DNA from: Tritonibacter mobilis
GTDB lineage: Bacteria > Pseudomonadota > Alphaproteobacteria > Rhodobacterales > Rhodobacteraceae
Direction: 5' to 3'
Length of the DNA stretch: 37,651 nt
Assembly: GCF_001681715.1 (NCBI RefSeq)
Contig: NZ_LNWY01000038.1
Location: forward strand, 1 to 37,651
The position numbers and the translations under genes are program-made. Shown here in pieces: positions 18,022-25,799 of the stretch. The number at the start of each line of letters is the position of its first letter. Within the stretch, counting starts at the first letter, position 1. Under the pieces are notes generated by a model. It was not told the origin of the DNA and did not search any database. It worked only from the letters and a program-made list of their open reading frames with translations.

Positions 18022-18549
18022 TCAACCCTGCGGAAGACGGTAAACATCCACCGCGTGCCCGCAACTCGGGTCGGTGGTTCTTCGGTCAAAGACCATCCCG
18101 AGCTTTTGCATAATGCGCGCCGACGCACCGTTTTCAATCTGGCATATGCTTACGATATCGGTGATGCCCCGGTCTTTCACACCAAATGCAAGCGCCGCCG
18201 CCGCCGCTTCGCTGGCGTACCCCCTGCCCCAGTTTGGTTTTGAAAACCTCCAGCCGATTTCGACAGAAGGATACACTTCTGGCAAAAAGTCCGGCGACGA
18301 CAAGCCCGCAAAACCGATCAGATCCCCTGTATCTTTGGCCTCAACCGCAAATAAGCCATAGCCCCGTACGCGCCACCCTTGCTGAAACGACGCAATAGAA
18401 CGCGCGGACTGAGCCCGACTGCGGGTCTTTCCATCTCTAATGTAGCGCATGACCTCTGGATCGGCGCACATGGCCGCAAACGGTGCGAGATCATCGGGCG
18501 TCCAGCCCCGCAACAGCAATCGTTCGGTATGGATAAAAGGCGGTGTCAT
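18022..18549 (-). CDS. GNAT-family N-acetyltransferase (RimJ/RimL type)
   Basis: A 175-residue acyl-CoA transferase of the RimJ/RimL branch. The start MTPPFIHTERLLLRGWTPDD is typical, followed by DPEVMRYI, GLFAVEAKDTGDLIGFAGL, the acetyl-CoA loop region NWGRGYASEAAAAAL, and ENGASARIMQKLGM. Members acetylate N-termini of proteins or small amines; nothing here shows the substrate. The ATG at 18549 opens the domain exactly, while an in-frame ATG further upstream would add residues without family character. It lies downstream of rtcR on the same strand, 93 bases from its stop, so it could be co-transcribed with rtcR. No functional link is known. Confidence 0.88.
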   Translation of the reverse strand: MTPPFIHTERLLLRGWTPDDLAPFAAMCADPEVMRYIRDGKTRSRAQSARSIASFQQGWRVRGYGLFAVEAKDTGDLIGFAGLSSPDFLPEVYPSVEIGWRFSKPNWGRGYASEAAAAALAFGVKDRGITDIVSICQIENGASARIMQKLGMVFDRRTTDPSCGHAVDVYRLPQG

Positions 18550-18642
18550 AGCCTGTTGTAACCAAAACACCCAAGCATCGCCCAGTGTTTTTACCTCCAC
18601 ATAGAGGCACCGCTACCGTCACGCATTCACGGCGCGCAGTGC

Positions 18643-20214
18643 TCAAGCGCCATTCACCTGGTCCCAGTCGATGCCGAACTTGGCGAGGTATTTACGCAGC
18701 CGGTCGGCGTCATTGGTAGATTTGCGGCGGTTTCTGGACTGCGCAAAGAGGTTGCGCCCGGCCTCACTCAAGCTGGCACTATGTCGGCAGGTACGGATCA
18801 CTTCGGCCAGTTGCGCACGATCAAAAAGGTCGATGTCATCGACTTGCGGTCCAAGGAGGTCAGCCAGAAGTTTCAAATCCGGATCACTTTGAGCGGCCGA
18901 CCACAACCCGCGCAGACGGCGAATTTCCTCTTCGACCATTGCTCGGGTGATCCGCCCACGCGCCGCAAGAATACACATGCGCCGCACCGAGGCCCCAAAA
19001 TCACGGAAATTACCCGGCCAGAGCGTCGCCGGGTCACGACAGAATTTCAGATACCGTTCCCGCGCATCGAGATTAAACCCATATTGCACGCCCAACTCAC
19101 GCTCTGCCCGCGCCAACTCAAAGATGAGGTTGGGTTCGATATCTTCGCGACGCTGCCGCAACGGCGGGATTTCAAACGTCCATGCTGTCAGGCGGCTCAA
19201 GAGATCCTGCCGAAACAGACCATCCGCCGCCAGTTTGCGCAGATCACGGTTCGCCCCCGCAATCACTTGAAACTGACTGGTGACCTCATAATCTGCCCCC
19301 AGCGGATAATAGCGCCCCGTCTCGATTGCATGCAGGATGACCGCCTGTTCGCGCAAGCCCAACTCGTCAATTTCATCAAGAAACAGGACACCGCCATCCG
19401 CCTCGCGCAGCAAGCCGTTGCGCTCCGACCCTGCCTGCCCCGTATACCCGCGACGCTGGCCAAAAAGCATGGCAATCCCGTCGGGCCCACTGAGCGTGGC
19501 ACAGTTCACATGCACCATCCGCCCCTTAATCATTCGCCGGTCGAGCTTTAGCGTATAAATGCGTTCAGCGAGTTGGGTCTTCCCGGTGCCGGTCTCGCCC
19601 AATAGCAGGATCGGCGCGCGCGTCGCGCCTGCGACGTGTTCGATCTGGGAAATCAGCCCATTATACGCCGCGTTCCGGGTCTCAATCCCACCTTTCAGCA
19701 GGTCACTGTATTCCTGCGCGATCAGATCGAACCGATGCTGCAGCGCATTGTAACGCCGCAGATCCAGATCAATGATATCGAGCTTCGCCGGCTCATCTTC
19801 ATGAAGCGGCGGCCCGGTCTGCAACAGCAGGGCCGGGACATGGCGGCTTTCGGCCAGAAGGAACCAGCAAATCTGTGCGACATGCGTCCCAGTGGTCAGA
19901 TGGATGTGATACCGCTCACGATCTTCATCGAAACCATAGCCACGGGCAAAGTCAAAAAGCTTGGCGTAGACCTCCTCAAAATCCCAAGGATCACTGAGAT
20001 CAAGCCGGTTGAGTACCACTTCGGTGTCCGGGCTAGCCGCTTCGATCTCACGCTTTACCGCATGCGCCAGACGGTTGAACTTAAAATCATAAAGCAGCTC
20101 GAGCCGATCCACATGAAATTCGTCATGTTCGACGAGTGATAGCGTAGGCTTCCAGCGCCGGTTCTTACCGACGTCGAGCTTGACTCCCAGAAATCCGATT
20201 ACGACGTTCTGCAC
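18643..20214 (-). CDS. rtcR: RtcR: CARF-domain sigma-54-type regulator of RNA repair
   Basis: A 523-residue regulator. Residues 1-180 are the RtcR CARF domain (VVIGFLGVKLD at the start, HIHLTTGTHVAQICWF in the middle), which in E. coli senses RNA ends with a 2',3'-cyclic phosphate. Residues 185-420 are the AAA+ domain with Walker A GETGTGKT (206-213) and Walker B VLFLDEIDEL (276-285). The C-terminal part contains a probable Fis-type DNA-binding segment. The sigma-54-contacting loop, normally GAFTGA, reads RGYTGQ at 255-260, so it departs from consensus although Thr-Gly remain. Translation starts at a GTG, fixed by the family N-terminus; I see no good Shine-Dalgarno site. It is divergent from rtcB, its expected target. 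Confidence 0.94.
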   Translation of the reverse strand: MQNVVIGFLGVKLDVGKNRRWKPTLSLVEHDEFHVDRLELLYDFKFNRLAHAVKREIEAASPDTEVVLNRLDLSDPWDFEEVYAKLFDFARGYGFDEDRERYHIHLTTGTHVAQICWFLLAESRHVPALLLQTGPPLHEDEPAKLDIIDLDLRRYNALQHRFDLIAQEYSDLLKGGIETRNAAYNGLISQIEHVAGATRAPILLLGETGTGKTQLAERIYTLKLDRRMIKGRMVHVNCATLSGPDGIAMLFGQRRGYTGQAGSERNGLLREADGGVLFLDEIDELGLREQAVILHAIETGRYYPLGADYEVTSQFQVIAGANRDLRKLAADGLFRQDLLSRLTAWTFEIPPLRQRREDIEPNLIFELARAERELGVQYGFNLDARERYLKFCRDPATLWPGNFRDFGASVRRMCILAARGRITRAMVEEEIRRLRGLWSAAQSDPDLKLLADLLGPQVDDIDLFDRAQLAEVIRTCRHSASLSEAGRNLFAQSRNRRKSTNDADRLRKYLAKFGIDWDQVNGA

Positions 20215-20414
20215 TGTATCAGTTTCTATAACTTACGATTTATTTTTATAGTGCATGAAGCAGACCCATAACGCAATTCAGATTATTTTCCAAATTTATC
20301 AGTCACTTATGCCACTTTCACTTTCACCTTTGGCGAAGCGCCGTACCCTGCAACAAACAGGGCACCGAAAGAGTGAAGAGAGAGAAGAGCGGGCAAATCC
20401 GTGTCCGCTGAAAC

Positions 20415-20450
20415 GCTGGGGGCCTTGGGCCCATTCCCAAAGCCCCCAGC
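20415..20450 (+). other. Strong leader hairpin upstream of rtcB
   Basis: A 15-bp stem with one mismatch (20415-20429 with 20436-20450, arm start GCTGGGGGC) and a 6-base loop. It lies 45 bases before the rtcB start. No T run follows, so it is not a simple terminator. It could be a 5' leader element affecting RNA stability or translation, or a dyad recognised by a protein. Confidence 0.6.
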
Positions 20451-20495
20451 ACTTCGCACCCTATTTTAGACGAAAGGCTTGAGCCCAAGGGCCAA

Positions 20496-21920
20496 GTGGT
20501 TGAGATGGAACAAGATACAACGATGACGCCGATTACTGGCAAAGATCTGGTTGCATGGGGGCATATCCCCGGAGCACAATTCCCAGCCCTTATTGCGCGC
20601 GCAGAGGCGATGATGGCCGACGGCGCAGATGCAGAGAAAATCCGCACCACACTCGATCAGGAGCGGCCAAAGGTTCTGCCAAAACTCCCTCTCCATGCTG
20701 CAGGGGCGGTGCCGTTTTATGAGAACATTCGCACCGAAACACCGGACGAAGAAGACAACACCACTAAGGTGCGTGAGACCATGACGGTTTTGATGCGCAC
20801 CCCCACCGTGGTCAGCGGCGCTGTTATGCCTGACGCCTGTCCCGCAGGTCCGCTGGGCACCATCCCGGTCGGCGGGATCGTGGCGACAAAGAACGCAATC
20901 CACCCCGGCATGCACTCGGCCGACATTTGTTGTTCGGTGATGATGAGCGATCTAGGCGATGTGGATCCAAAGGCCGTCTTGGATGCGGCGCAATCCGTGA
21001 CACATTTTGGCCCCGGCGGGCGGCGCAATGGCGCACGTTTCACCACCTCGCTCAAATTGCTGGACGCGTTTCGCGAAAACCGGTTTCTGAATCATCCCAA
21101 AATCTTGCGGATGGCGCAGGAGCACATGGGGACACAAGGGGATGGCAACCACTTCCTCTTTGTGGGGCGTGCGCGCAGCTCCGGGCGCGTGGCCATGGTG
21201 ACCCATCACGGGTCGCGTGGTCCGGGCGCGGTGCTCTACAAGCTCGGCATGGAAGTGGCGCAAAAGTTTCGCAAACGCCTCTCGCCGGAGACGCTGAAGC
21301 AAAACGCCTGGATCCCGGCTGACAGTGACGAGGGCATTGCATATTGGGAGGCTCTCCAGCTGATCCGCAAATGGACTAAGGCAAACCACAACGCGCTCCA
21401 TCAGGTGACCATCGAGGCCGGTCGCATAGGAGATGTCGGGGAGCGGATCTGGAACGAGCACAATTTTGTCTTTAAGCGTGACGGTCTTTTCTATCACGGC
21501 AAAGGCGCGACCCCCGCATGGGATGACTACGCACCGGACGCAACGGGCCAGACGCTCATTCCGCTCAATATGTCGGAACCTGTTCTGGTGGTGCGCGGGG
21601 CAGACGCCAAGCACGCTCTGGGCTTCAGCCCCCATGGTGCAGGACGCAACTTCTCGCGCTCCGAACATCGCCGCCGTATGGGAGAGGTGACACCGCAAGA
21701 GCAACTGAAGGCGGAGACCAAAGGTCTCGATGTGCGCTTTCACGCCGGTGGTGTCGACGCTTCTGAATTGCCGTCGAGCTATAAAAGCGCGGCCTCCGTG
21801 GTCGAGCAGATCAAAGACTACGGTCTGGCCAAGATCGAAGACTACATCGACCCCTACGGCTGCATCATGGCCGGCGATGTGCCGCCGTTCTGGCGCGAAC
21901 GTAAGAAAGGCCGCAGGTAA
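20496..21920 (+). CDS. rtcB: RtcB-family RNA-splicing ligase (divergent subtype)
   Basis: A GTP- and manganese-dependent ligase that joins RNA 3'-phosphate or 2',3'-cyclic phosphate ends to 5'-OH ends. In 474 residues I see the metal ligands Asp143 and Cys146 in HSADICCS, His219 in GTQGDGNHF, His237/238 in THHGSRGPG, YHGKGATPAW, and the guanylylated histidine His380 in SPHGAGRNFSR. The first motif differs from the canonical GVDIGCG, so this belongs to a divergent subtype, with all catalytic positions kept. GTG at 20496 has AAGGG 4-5 bases upstream; ATG at 20505 or 20523 are alternatives. No rtcA cyclase is adjacent. Control by the divergent RtcR is expected. Confidence 0.93.
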   Translation: MVEMEQDTTMTPITGKDLVAWGHIPGAQFPALIARAEAMMADGADAEKIRTTLDQERPKVLPKLPLHAAGAVPFYENIRTETPDEEDNTTKVRETMTVLMRTPTVVSGAVMPDACPAGPLGTIPVGGIVATKNAIHPGMHSADICCSVMMSDLGDVDPKAVLDAAQSVTHFGPGGRRNGARFTTSLKLLDAFRENRFLNHPKILRMAQEHMGTQGDGNHFLFVGRARSSGRVAMVTHHGSRGPGAVLYKLGMEVAQKFRKRLSPETLKQNAWIPADSDEGIAYWEALQLIRKWTKANHNALHQVTIEAGRIGDVGERIWNEHNFVFKRDGLFYHGKGATPAWDDYAPDATGQTLIPLNMSEPVLVVRGADAKHALGFSPHGAGRNFSRSEHRRRMGEVTPQEQLKAETKGLDVRFHAGGVDASELPSSYKSAASVVEQIKDYGLAKIEDYIDPYGCIMAGDVPPFWRERKKGRR

Positions 21921-21941
21921 CACTGGTAGGACACAGACGAG

Positions 21942-21977
21942 AAACGGGCAGGATGGGGAGCCCCCTCCTGCCCGTTT
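21942..21977 (+). terminator. Terminator after rtcB
   Basis: A long stem with one mismatch (from AAACGGGCAGGA at 21942 to TCCTGCCCGTTT ending at 21977), 21 bases after the rtcB stop. The T run is short (TTT) because the A/T pairs are part of the stem. The strength of the stem and its position make termination likely. Confidence 0.75.
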
Positions 21978-22094
21978 GCGCGATTGCCCGCGAAAACGCC
22001 CCGTGGGCACAAGCGGCTCGCACCCCGCAGCAAGACCGGATTTTACAAATCAGGGCTGGTGCGCTTTGACCCCATGCGCGGCGCCTTCCAATAC

Positions 22095-22110
22095 TTGGCA
22101 GTTGCATTGC
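22095..22110 (+). promoter_or_regulatory. Sigma-54 (-24/-12) promoter match downstream of rtcB
   Basis: TTGGCAGTTGCATTGC fits the RpoN consensus at TTGGCA and TTGC with the required 10 bases between GG (22097-22098) and GC (22109-22110). Transcription would start near 22122 and run into about 490 bases without a gene, before the binding-protein gene at 22612. RtcR, encoded nearby, is a candidate activator. Confidence 0.55.
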
Positions 22111-22286
22111 GGCAGCCTGTTTTGGTCTAATCTGCCTGTAATTTCTGAGCAGGATACGAATACGCGCGCAACCCGTCCCATCGTGGAGCCCACTCTCAGT
22201 CGAATTCTCTATGTCAAGAAGCGAAGAGATCCCCCCCTACATTTGCGTTTACAAGCGAAACACCCGGTAATCACGAAAGCCAGCAA

Positions 22287-22309
22287 GCCCGGCCCATTAT
22301 CGGCCGGGC
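22287..22309 (+). other. GC-rich hairpin in the region after rtcB
   Basis: A perfect 8-bp stem GCCCGGCC / GGCCGGGC with loop CATTATC. It lies about 165 bases after the predicted sigma-54 start. No T run follows. It could be the 3' end of a short RNA or simply a stable element. Confidence 0.5.
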
Positions 22310-22534
22310 CGCTCGACTGTTGCGCGCAGCAAAGGCAGACGCCGGACGCTTAGGACGGTGGAAAGCGCCTATTTCGGACTGATCCGGGCACCTTCGACGC
22401 ACTCCCTCTGGTGCCGCTTGTCCACGGTCTTGACTTTAATATTGAGCTACCGGCTCAGCGTCGCGTTCGAAGCTTGCGATCACTGTGTGAGAGTTTGGGT
22501 GGCACGCATACCGAGAGCTTTAATCTCAATTAAT

Positions 22535-22550
22535 GGGTCAAAAGTGACGC
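22535..22550 (+). promoter_or_regulatory. Candidate response-regulator operator, copy 1
   Basis: GGGTCAAAAGTGACGC: half-sites GGGTCA and TGACGC separated by four bases. It differs from a perfect dyad in one position and lies 62 bases before the first binding-protein start. The same arrangement, perfect, lies before the second binding-protein gene at 27034-27049. Confidence 0.5.
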
Positions 22551-22611
22551 AGTCTCCGACCCCAACAATCCTTTATTTGCGGACCAGCTCAGAGCAGCTA
22601 ACTTGAACTGC

Positions 22612-23850
22612 ATGAGACGTCTTTGGATTTTGTTACTGATGGTCTTGTTTGGCACACCGCTAGGAGCCAAGGACCTCACGATCCTTACATCATTTCCGTC
22701 GGACATGACGGATGTGTTCGAGAGCCTCTGGCAGGACGCCAAACCGCGAACTCGGATCCAGGTTCTCAATAAGAATACGATTTCAGCGGTGGAGGAAATC
22801 CAGCAGGGAAATGCGCGTGCTTTCGACCTGTTCTGGGCGTCCTCGCCGGAGGCGTTTGTTCTCTTGGTTCGGGATGATCGCTTTGCAGATGCAGCTGTTT
22901 GCGGCCCCGACGGTCCCGCCCCAATCGAAGCGTTCGCGGTCTCCTCGGTCGGCTGGTCACGGCGCAGCGACAGTACCCTTTTTATGCCGGGCAGCTGGAA
23001 TGACCTTTTACTGCCCATTTATCGCGACCGCATCGCCATGGCGCGCCCCGCGCGATCCGGCACCATGCACCTATTGGTCGAGCAACTGTTGCAGGTGCGC
23101 GGATGGGACGAAGGCTGGGCCTATCTGCTGGAGCTTGCCGGAAATCTCTCCACTCTGACCGCCCGCAGCCACGGGGTGCCGGATGGGCTGATCAACCGCC
23201 GCTTCGATATCGGGCTCATGATCGACTTTTTGTCCACTTCCCGCGGTGAAGCGCTGCAGTTCAAGTACGGACGCCCGATGATGACGTTTTCGGCGCAGAT
23301 CGGCATCCTGAAGGGCGGCACCAACCCCGACCTCGCTTGCGCCTTCGTCGAAATGCTGCTGTCGCGCTCAGGCCAACTGGCATTGCGTCACCCCGACGTC
23401 AGCCGCATCCCGATTGACGCACAGATCCGCGCTGAGATAAGCGCGACGATCCCGCCGGAAATCACCGCAGACTTGAAACTGCCTTGGCTTGAATACGACC
23501 CAGAGCGTTCGGCAGACCGTTACTGGGCAGTCAACGCGCTGTTTGATCTCATGATTGCAGATGTCCTGGTCGAACGGCGTGCGCTCTGGCGGAGATATCA
23601 CGCGCTCAAAAATCAGGGATTTGGGGCCGAACTGGATCGGGTGCATCAGCTGCTGACCAAAGTGCCCATTTCCGAACGCGCCGCCACAGAGGTCTCTTAT
23701 TCCGCCGCGACTGGATTGCGGCCCTCCGTGCAACCCGCAACAGGATCTGACGAACGCAAACTCCTTGACGGCTGGCGCCAAGAAATTCGTGCGCTTCTCG
23801 CACTCGCCGCGGCGGATTTGGAAGCATTAGAGACAAGCCGCGACGAATGA
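22612..23850 (+). CDS. Extracytoplasmic binding protein, PgtC-like (probable sensory receptor)
   Basis: A 412-residue periplasmic protein with a signal peptide (MRRLWILLLMVLFGTPLGA) and a type-2 binding-protein fold beginning KDLTILTSFPSDM. It is clearly paralogous to the protein at 27183: both have TSFP, LNK, FWAS and ARSGT/SRSGT HL elements in the same order. The gene overlaps the histidine kinase by ATGA, and no permease follows directly. This is the arrangement of Salmonella PgtC-PgtB-PgtA, where PgtC acts with the sensor in detecting phosphoglycerate. I therefore infer a sensing rather than transporting role; the ligand is probably a phosphorylated small molecule. The ATG at 22612 is chosen for the signal peptide; an in-frame TTG at 22603 is less likely. 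Confidence 0.8.
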   Translation: MRRLWILLLMVLFGTPLGAKDLTILTSFPSDMTDVFESLWQDAKPRTRIQVLNKNTISAVEEIQQGNARAFDLFWASSPEAFVLLVRDDRFADAAVCGPDGPAPIEAFAVSSVGWSRRSDSTLFMPGSWNDLLLPIYRDRIAMARPARSGTMHLLVEQLLQVRGWDEGWAYLLELAGNLSTLTARSHGVPDGLINRRFDIGLMIDFLSTSRGEALQFKYGRPMMTFSAQIGILKGGTNPDLACAFVEMLLSRSGQLALRHPDVSRIPIDAQIRAEISATIPPEITADLKLPWLEYDPERSADRYWAVNALFDLMIADVLVERRALWRRYHALKNQGFGAELDRVHQLLTKVPISERAATEVSYSAATGLRPSVQPATGSDERKLLDGWRQEIRALLALAAADLEALETSRDE

Positions 23851-25799
23851 AACGCTTCTTGGAAAGAACGATCCCACGTATCTGGACGCGACTGTTTATT
23901 CTAACAGTGTTGGCCGTGCTGCTAACATGGATCGTTATCGCCCTTGCAATCCAGGCCTTGCAGGATGCGCGCTCGGTGATCTCCGACATCAACACGACAC
24001 ATGTGCCAGACCTGACGCAAACCTCGCAACTCTCTGCACAAATTGCTGATCTGGCGATCTTGAGCAACGAACTGCTGTTTGCAACCAGCATCCAGAGCAG
24101 CCCGATCAGAACCGCCACCACCGACCTGTCACGCTTTTTGGTCGAGCGCCTGGAAAAACCTGAGATAGAAGGAGAGACACGCGAGATTGTTGCGCAGTTG
24201 GATGTGATCGCGCGGCGTCTGGACCGGATGCAGCGATTGGAGCAGGCAATCCGGGAGGATATATCGCGCCTGCGTTGGCTCGGAGTGGAGCTAGAGGAGG
24301 AAACCTCGGCGTTGGTCGCGGATTTCTCGTTCAATATCCAAGCGCAAACACGAAACATCGTGACCGAGAACAACGAAAGAAAACGCGCAGCAAAGGCCCG
24401 CTTTCTCGCGCAAGATATCCAGTCCCGCGATCGGTTTTCAGCGCTGGCATCGGAGCTTAGCCGCCTGATTTCTGTGGTTTTCCAGATCGCAGACGCGACC
24501 TCGCGCGATCAGATGAAACAACTGGAAGACATCTATGCAGACTCCGTGTCGCGCGTCTTTTCAATGCTGCGCCAGGATTCTGACCGCACAGAGTTTCTCA
24601 CCATCCAGCAATCTCTGAGTGCTCTTGAGGCGGTCGCCACCGGGCCAGAGGGATTGGCCCGGCACCGGCAGGAATGGCTCAGCCAACGCAATGAGGTGCA
24701 GGCGCAGTTGGAGCATTCCTTTAACGCGCTGTCTCGCCTACAGAAAAGCCTTCAAAACAACGCGCGCGATCAACGCCAAGCGCTCACCGCGACGGTTCAG
24801 GCGTTTTCACTCCAGTCCGATCGCCGCCAGTCCGTGTTGCTGATTGCAACAGTGCTGGCGCTTGCTGGTGGTGTTGGCATCCTGTTCCTCTATGTGCGCC
24901 CGGTCATCATCCGTCCGATGCAAAAACTCACAGGCGCGATGCATGCAATCGCGAGCGGACAGGCCGTCCGGATTGACGATTTTGACCAGCGACACGACGA
25001 AATTGGTCAGCTCACCCGCGCGGTTCACGCGTTTCAAACCTCAGTCCACGAGCGCGATCAAGCCATTGCGCAGCTTCAGGCGACACAGAACGAGCTTGTC
25101 CAGGCGGGAAAAATGGCCGAGCTCGGCAACCTGTCGGCTGGGATCAGCCACGAACTCAATCAGCCTCTGGGTGCCATCAAGCAACGTTTGCATTTGCTAC
25201 AGGCCGCGATTGCCACGGCCGACACGCAGGCGCAGGCACGACAGACCGCGAAAATATCCGATCTTACCGACAGGATGGGACGTATTATCCAACATTTGAG
25301 GAAGTTTGCGCGCCGGTCAGAGTATCTCAGAGAAAGGGTTCAGCTTCAACCATTGGTACAATCCGCACTGGACCTTATGTCCCCGCAGTTTACCGAGCAT
25401 GGCGCGACGCCGATCATTGACCCCGCGTTGAGCACGATCTCGTTCATCGGTGACCCGGTGCTTGTGGAGCAAGTTATCGTCAACCTTTTGAGCAACGCGA
25501 GCGATGCCATCGCGCAAACCGGTAAAGCGGGTGAAATTCGAATTGAGTCCCATCCTGCCGCAGAGGGAAACATTGCTTTCTCGGTCGTGGACACCGGGGC
25601 CGGGTTGGGCGAACTGGAACCCGACGACATCATCGAACCCTTTGTGACCAGTAAACCCCCCGGCGCTGGCCTCGGGCTGGGCCTGTCGATTTCCTATAAC
25701 ATTCTCAAAGGGCTTGGCGGTGATCTCGCGATTTGCAGCCGTCGCAATCAAGGCGTTCGCGCAACCGTCACGCTCCCCTCAGGAGATTTGAGCACATGA
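23847..25799 (+). CDS. Membrane sensor histidine kinase, PgtB/DctB-like
   Basis: A 650-residue kinase. Membrane helix 1 is near residues 16-38 and a long helical, coiled-coil-like periplasmic domain fills about 40-325. Helix 2 is near 330-352, followed by a HAMP domain to about 405. The phosphoacceptor is His435 in AGISHELNQPLGAIKQ, followed by a HATPase_c domain with N-box NLLSNASDAI, G1 VVDTGAGLG and G2 GAGLGLGLSIS. Length and layout fit PgtB (about 670 residues). It is translationally coupled on both sides (ATGA), upstream to the receptor-like binding protein and downstream to the response regulator. The signal is inferred to be receptor-bound ligand. Confidence 0.9.
   Translation: MKRFLERTIPRIWTRLFILTVLAVLLTWIVIALAIQALQDARSVISDINTTHVPDLTQTSQLSAQIADLAILSNELLFATSIQSSPIRTATTDLSRFLVERLEKPEIEGETREIVAQLDVIARRLDRMQRLEQAIREDISRLRWLGVELEEETSALVADFSFNIQAQTRNIVTENNERKRAAKARFLAQDIQSRDRFSALASELSRLISVVFQIADATSRDQMKQLEDIYADSVSRVFSMLRQDSDRTEFLTIQQSLSALEAVATGPEGLARHRQEWLSQRNEVQAQLEHSFNALSRLQKSLQNNARDQRQALTATVQAFSLQSDRRQSVLLIATVLALAGGVGILFLYVRPVIIRPMQKLTGAMHAIASGQAVRIDDFDQRHDEIGQLTRAVHAFQTSVHERDQAIAQLQATQNELVQAGKMAELGNLSAGISHELNQPLGAIKQRLHLLQAAIATADTQAQARQTAKISDLTDRMGRIIQHLRKFARRSEYLRERVQLQPLVQSALDLMSPQFTEHGATPIIDPALSTISFIGDPVLVEQVIVNLLSNASDAIAQTGKAGEIRIESHPAAEGNIAFSVVDTGAGLGELEPDDIIEPFVTSKPPGAGLGLGLSISYNILKGLGGDLAICSRRNQGVRATVTLPSGDLST

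Larger units (their letters stand above)
21978..22611. other. Long intergenic region between rtcB and the Pgt-like locus
   Basis: More than 600 bases without a convincing ORF on either strand: short readings lack family character and codon bias. It contains a strong sigma-54 promoter match (22095-22110), a GC-rich hairpin (22287-22309) and a dyad (22535-22550) close to the next gene. A non-coding RNA is possible between the promoter and the hairpin. I do not see a tRNA, and I cannot identify a Y-RNA-like fold by eye. Confidence 0.5.

Noticed and set aside
22358-22606. Plus-strand ORF after rtcB
   Set aside because: Composition and residue pattern look random, and it lacks a ribosome binding site. 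The non-coding interpretation fits better.
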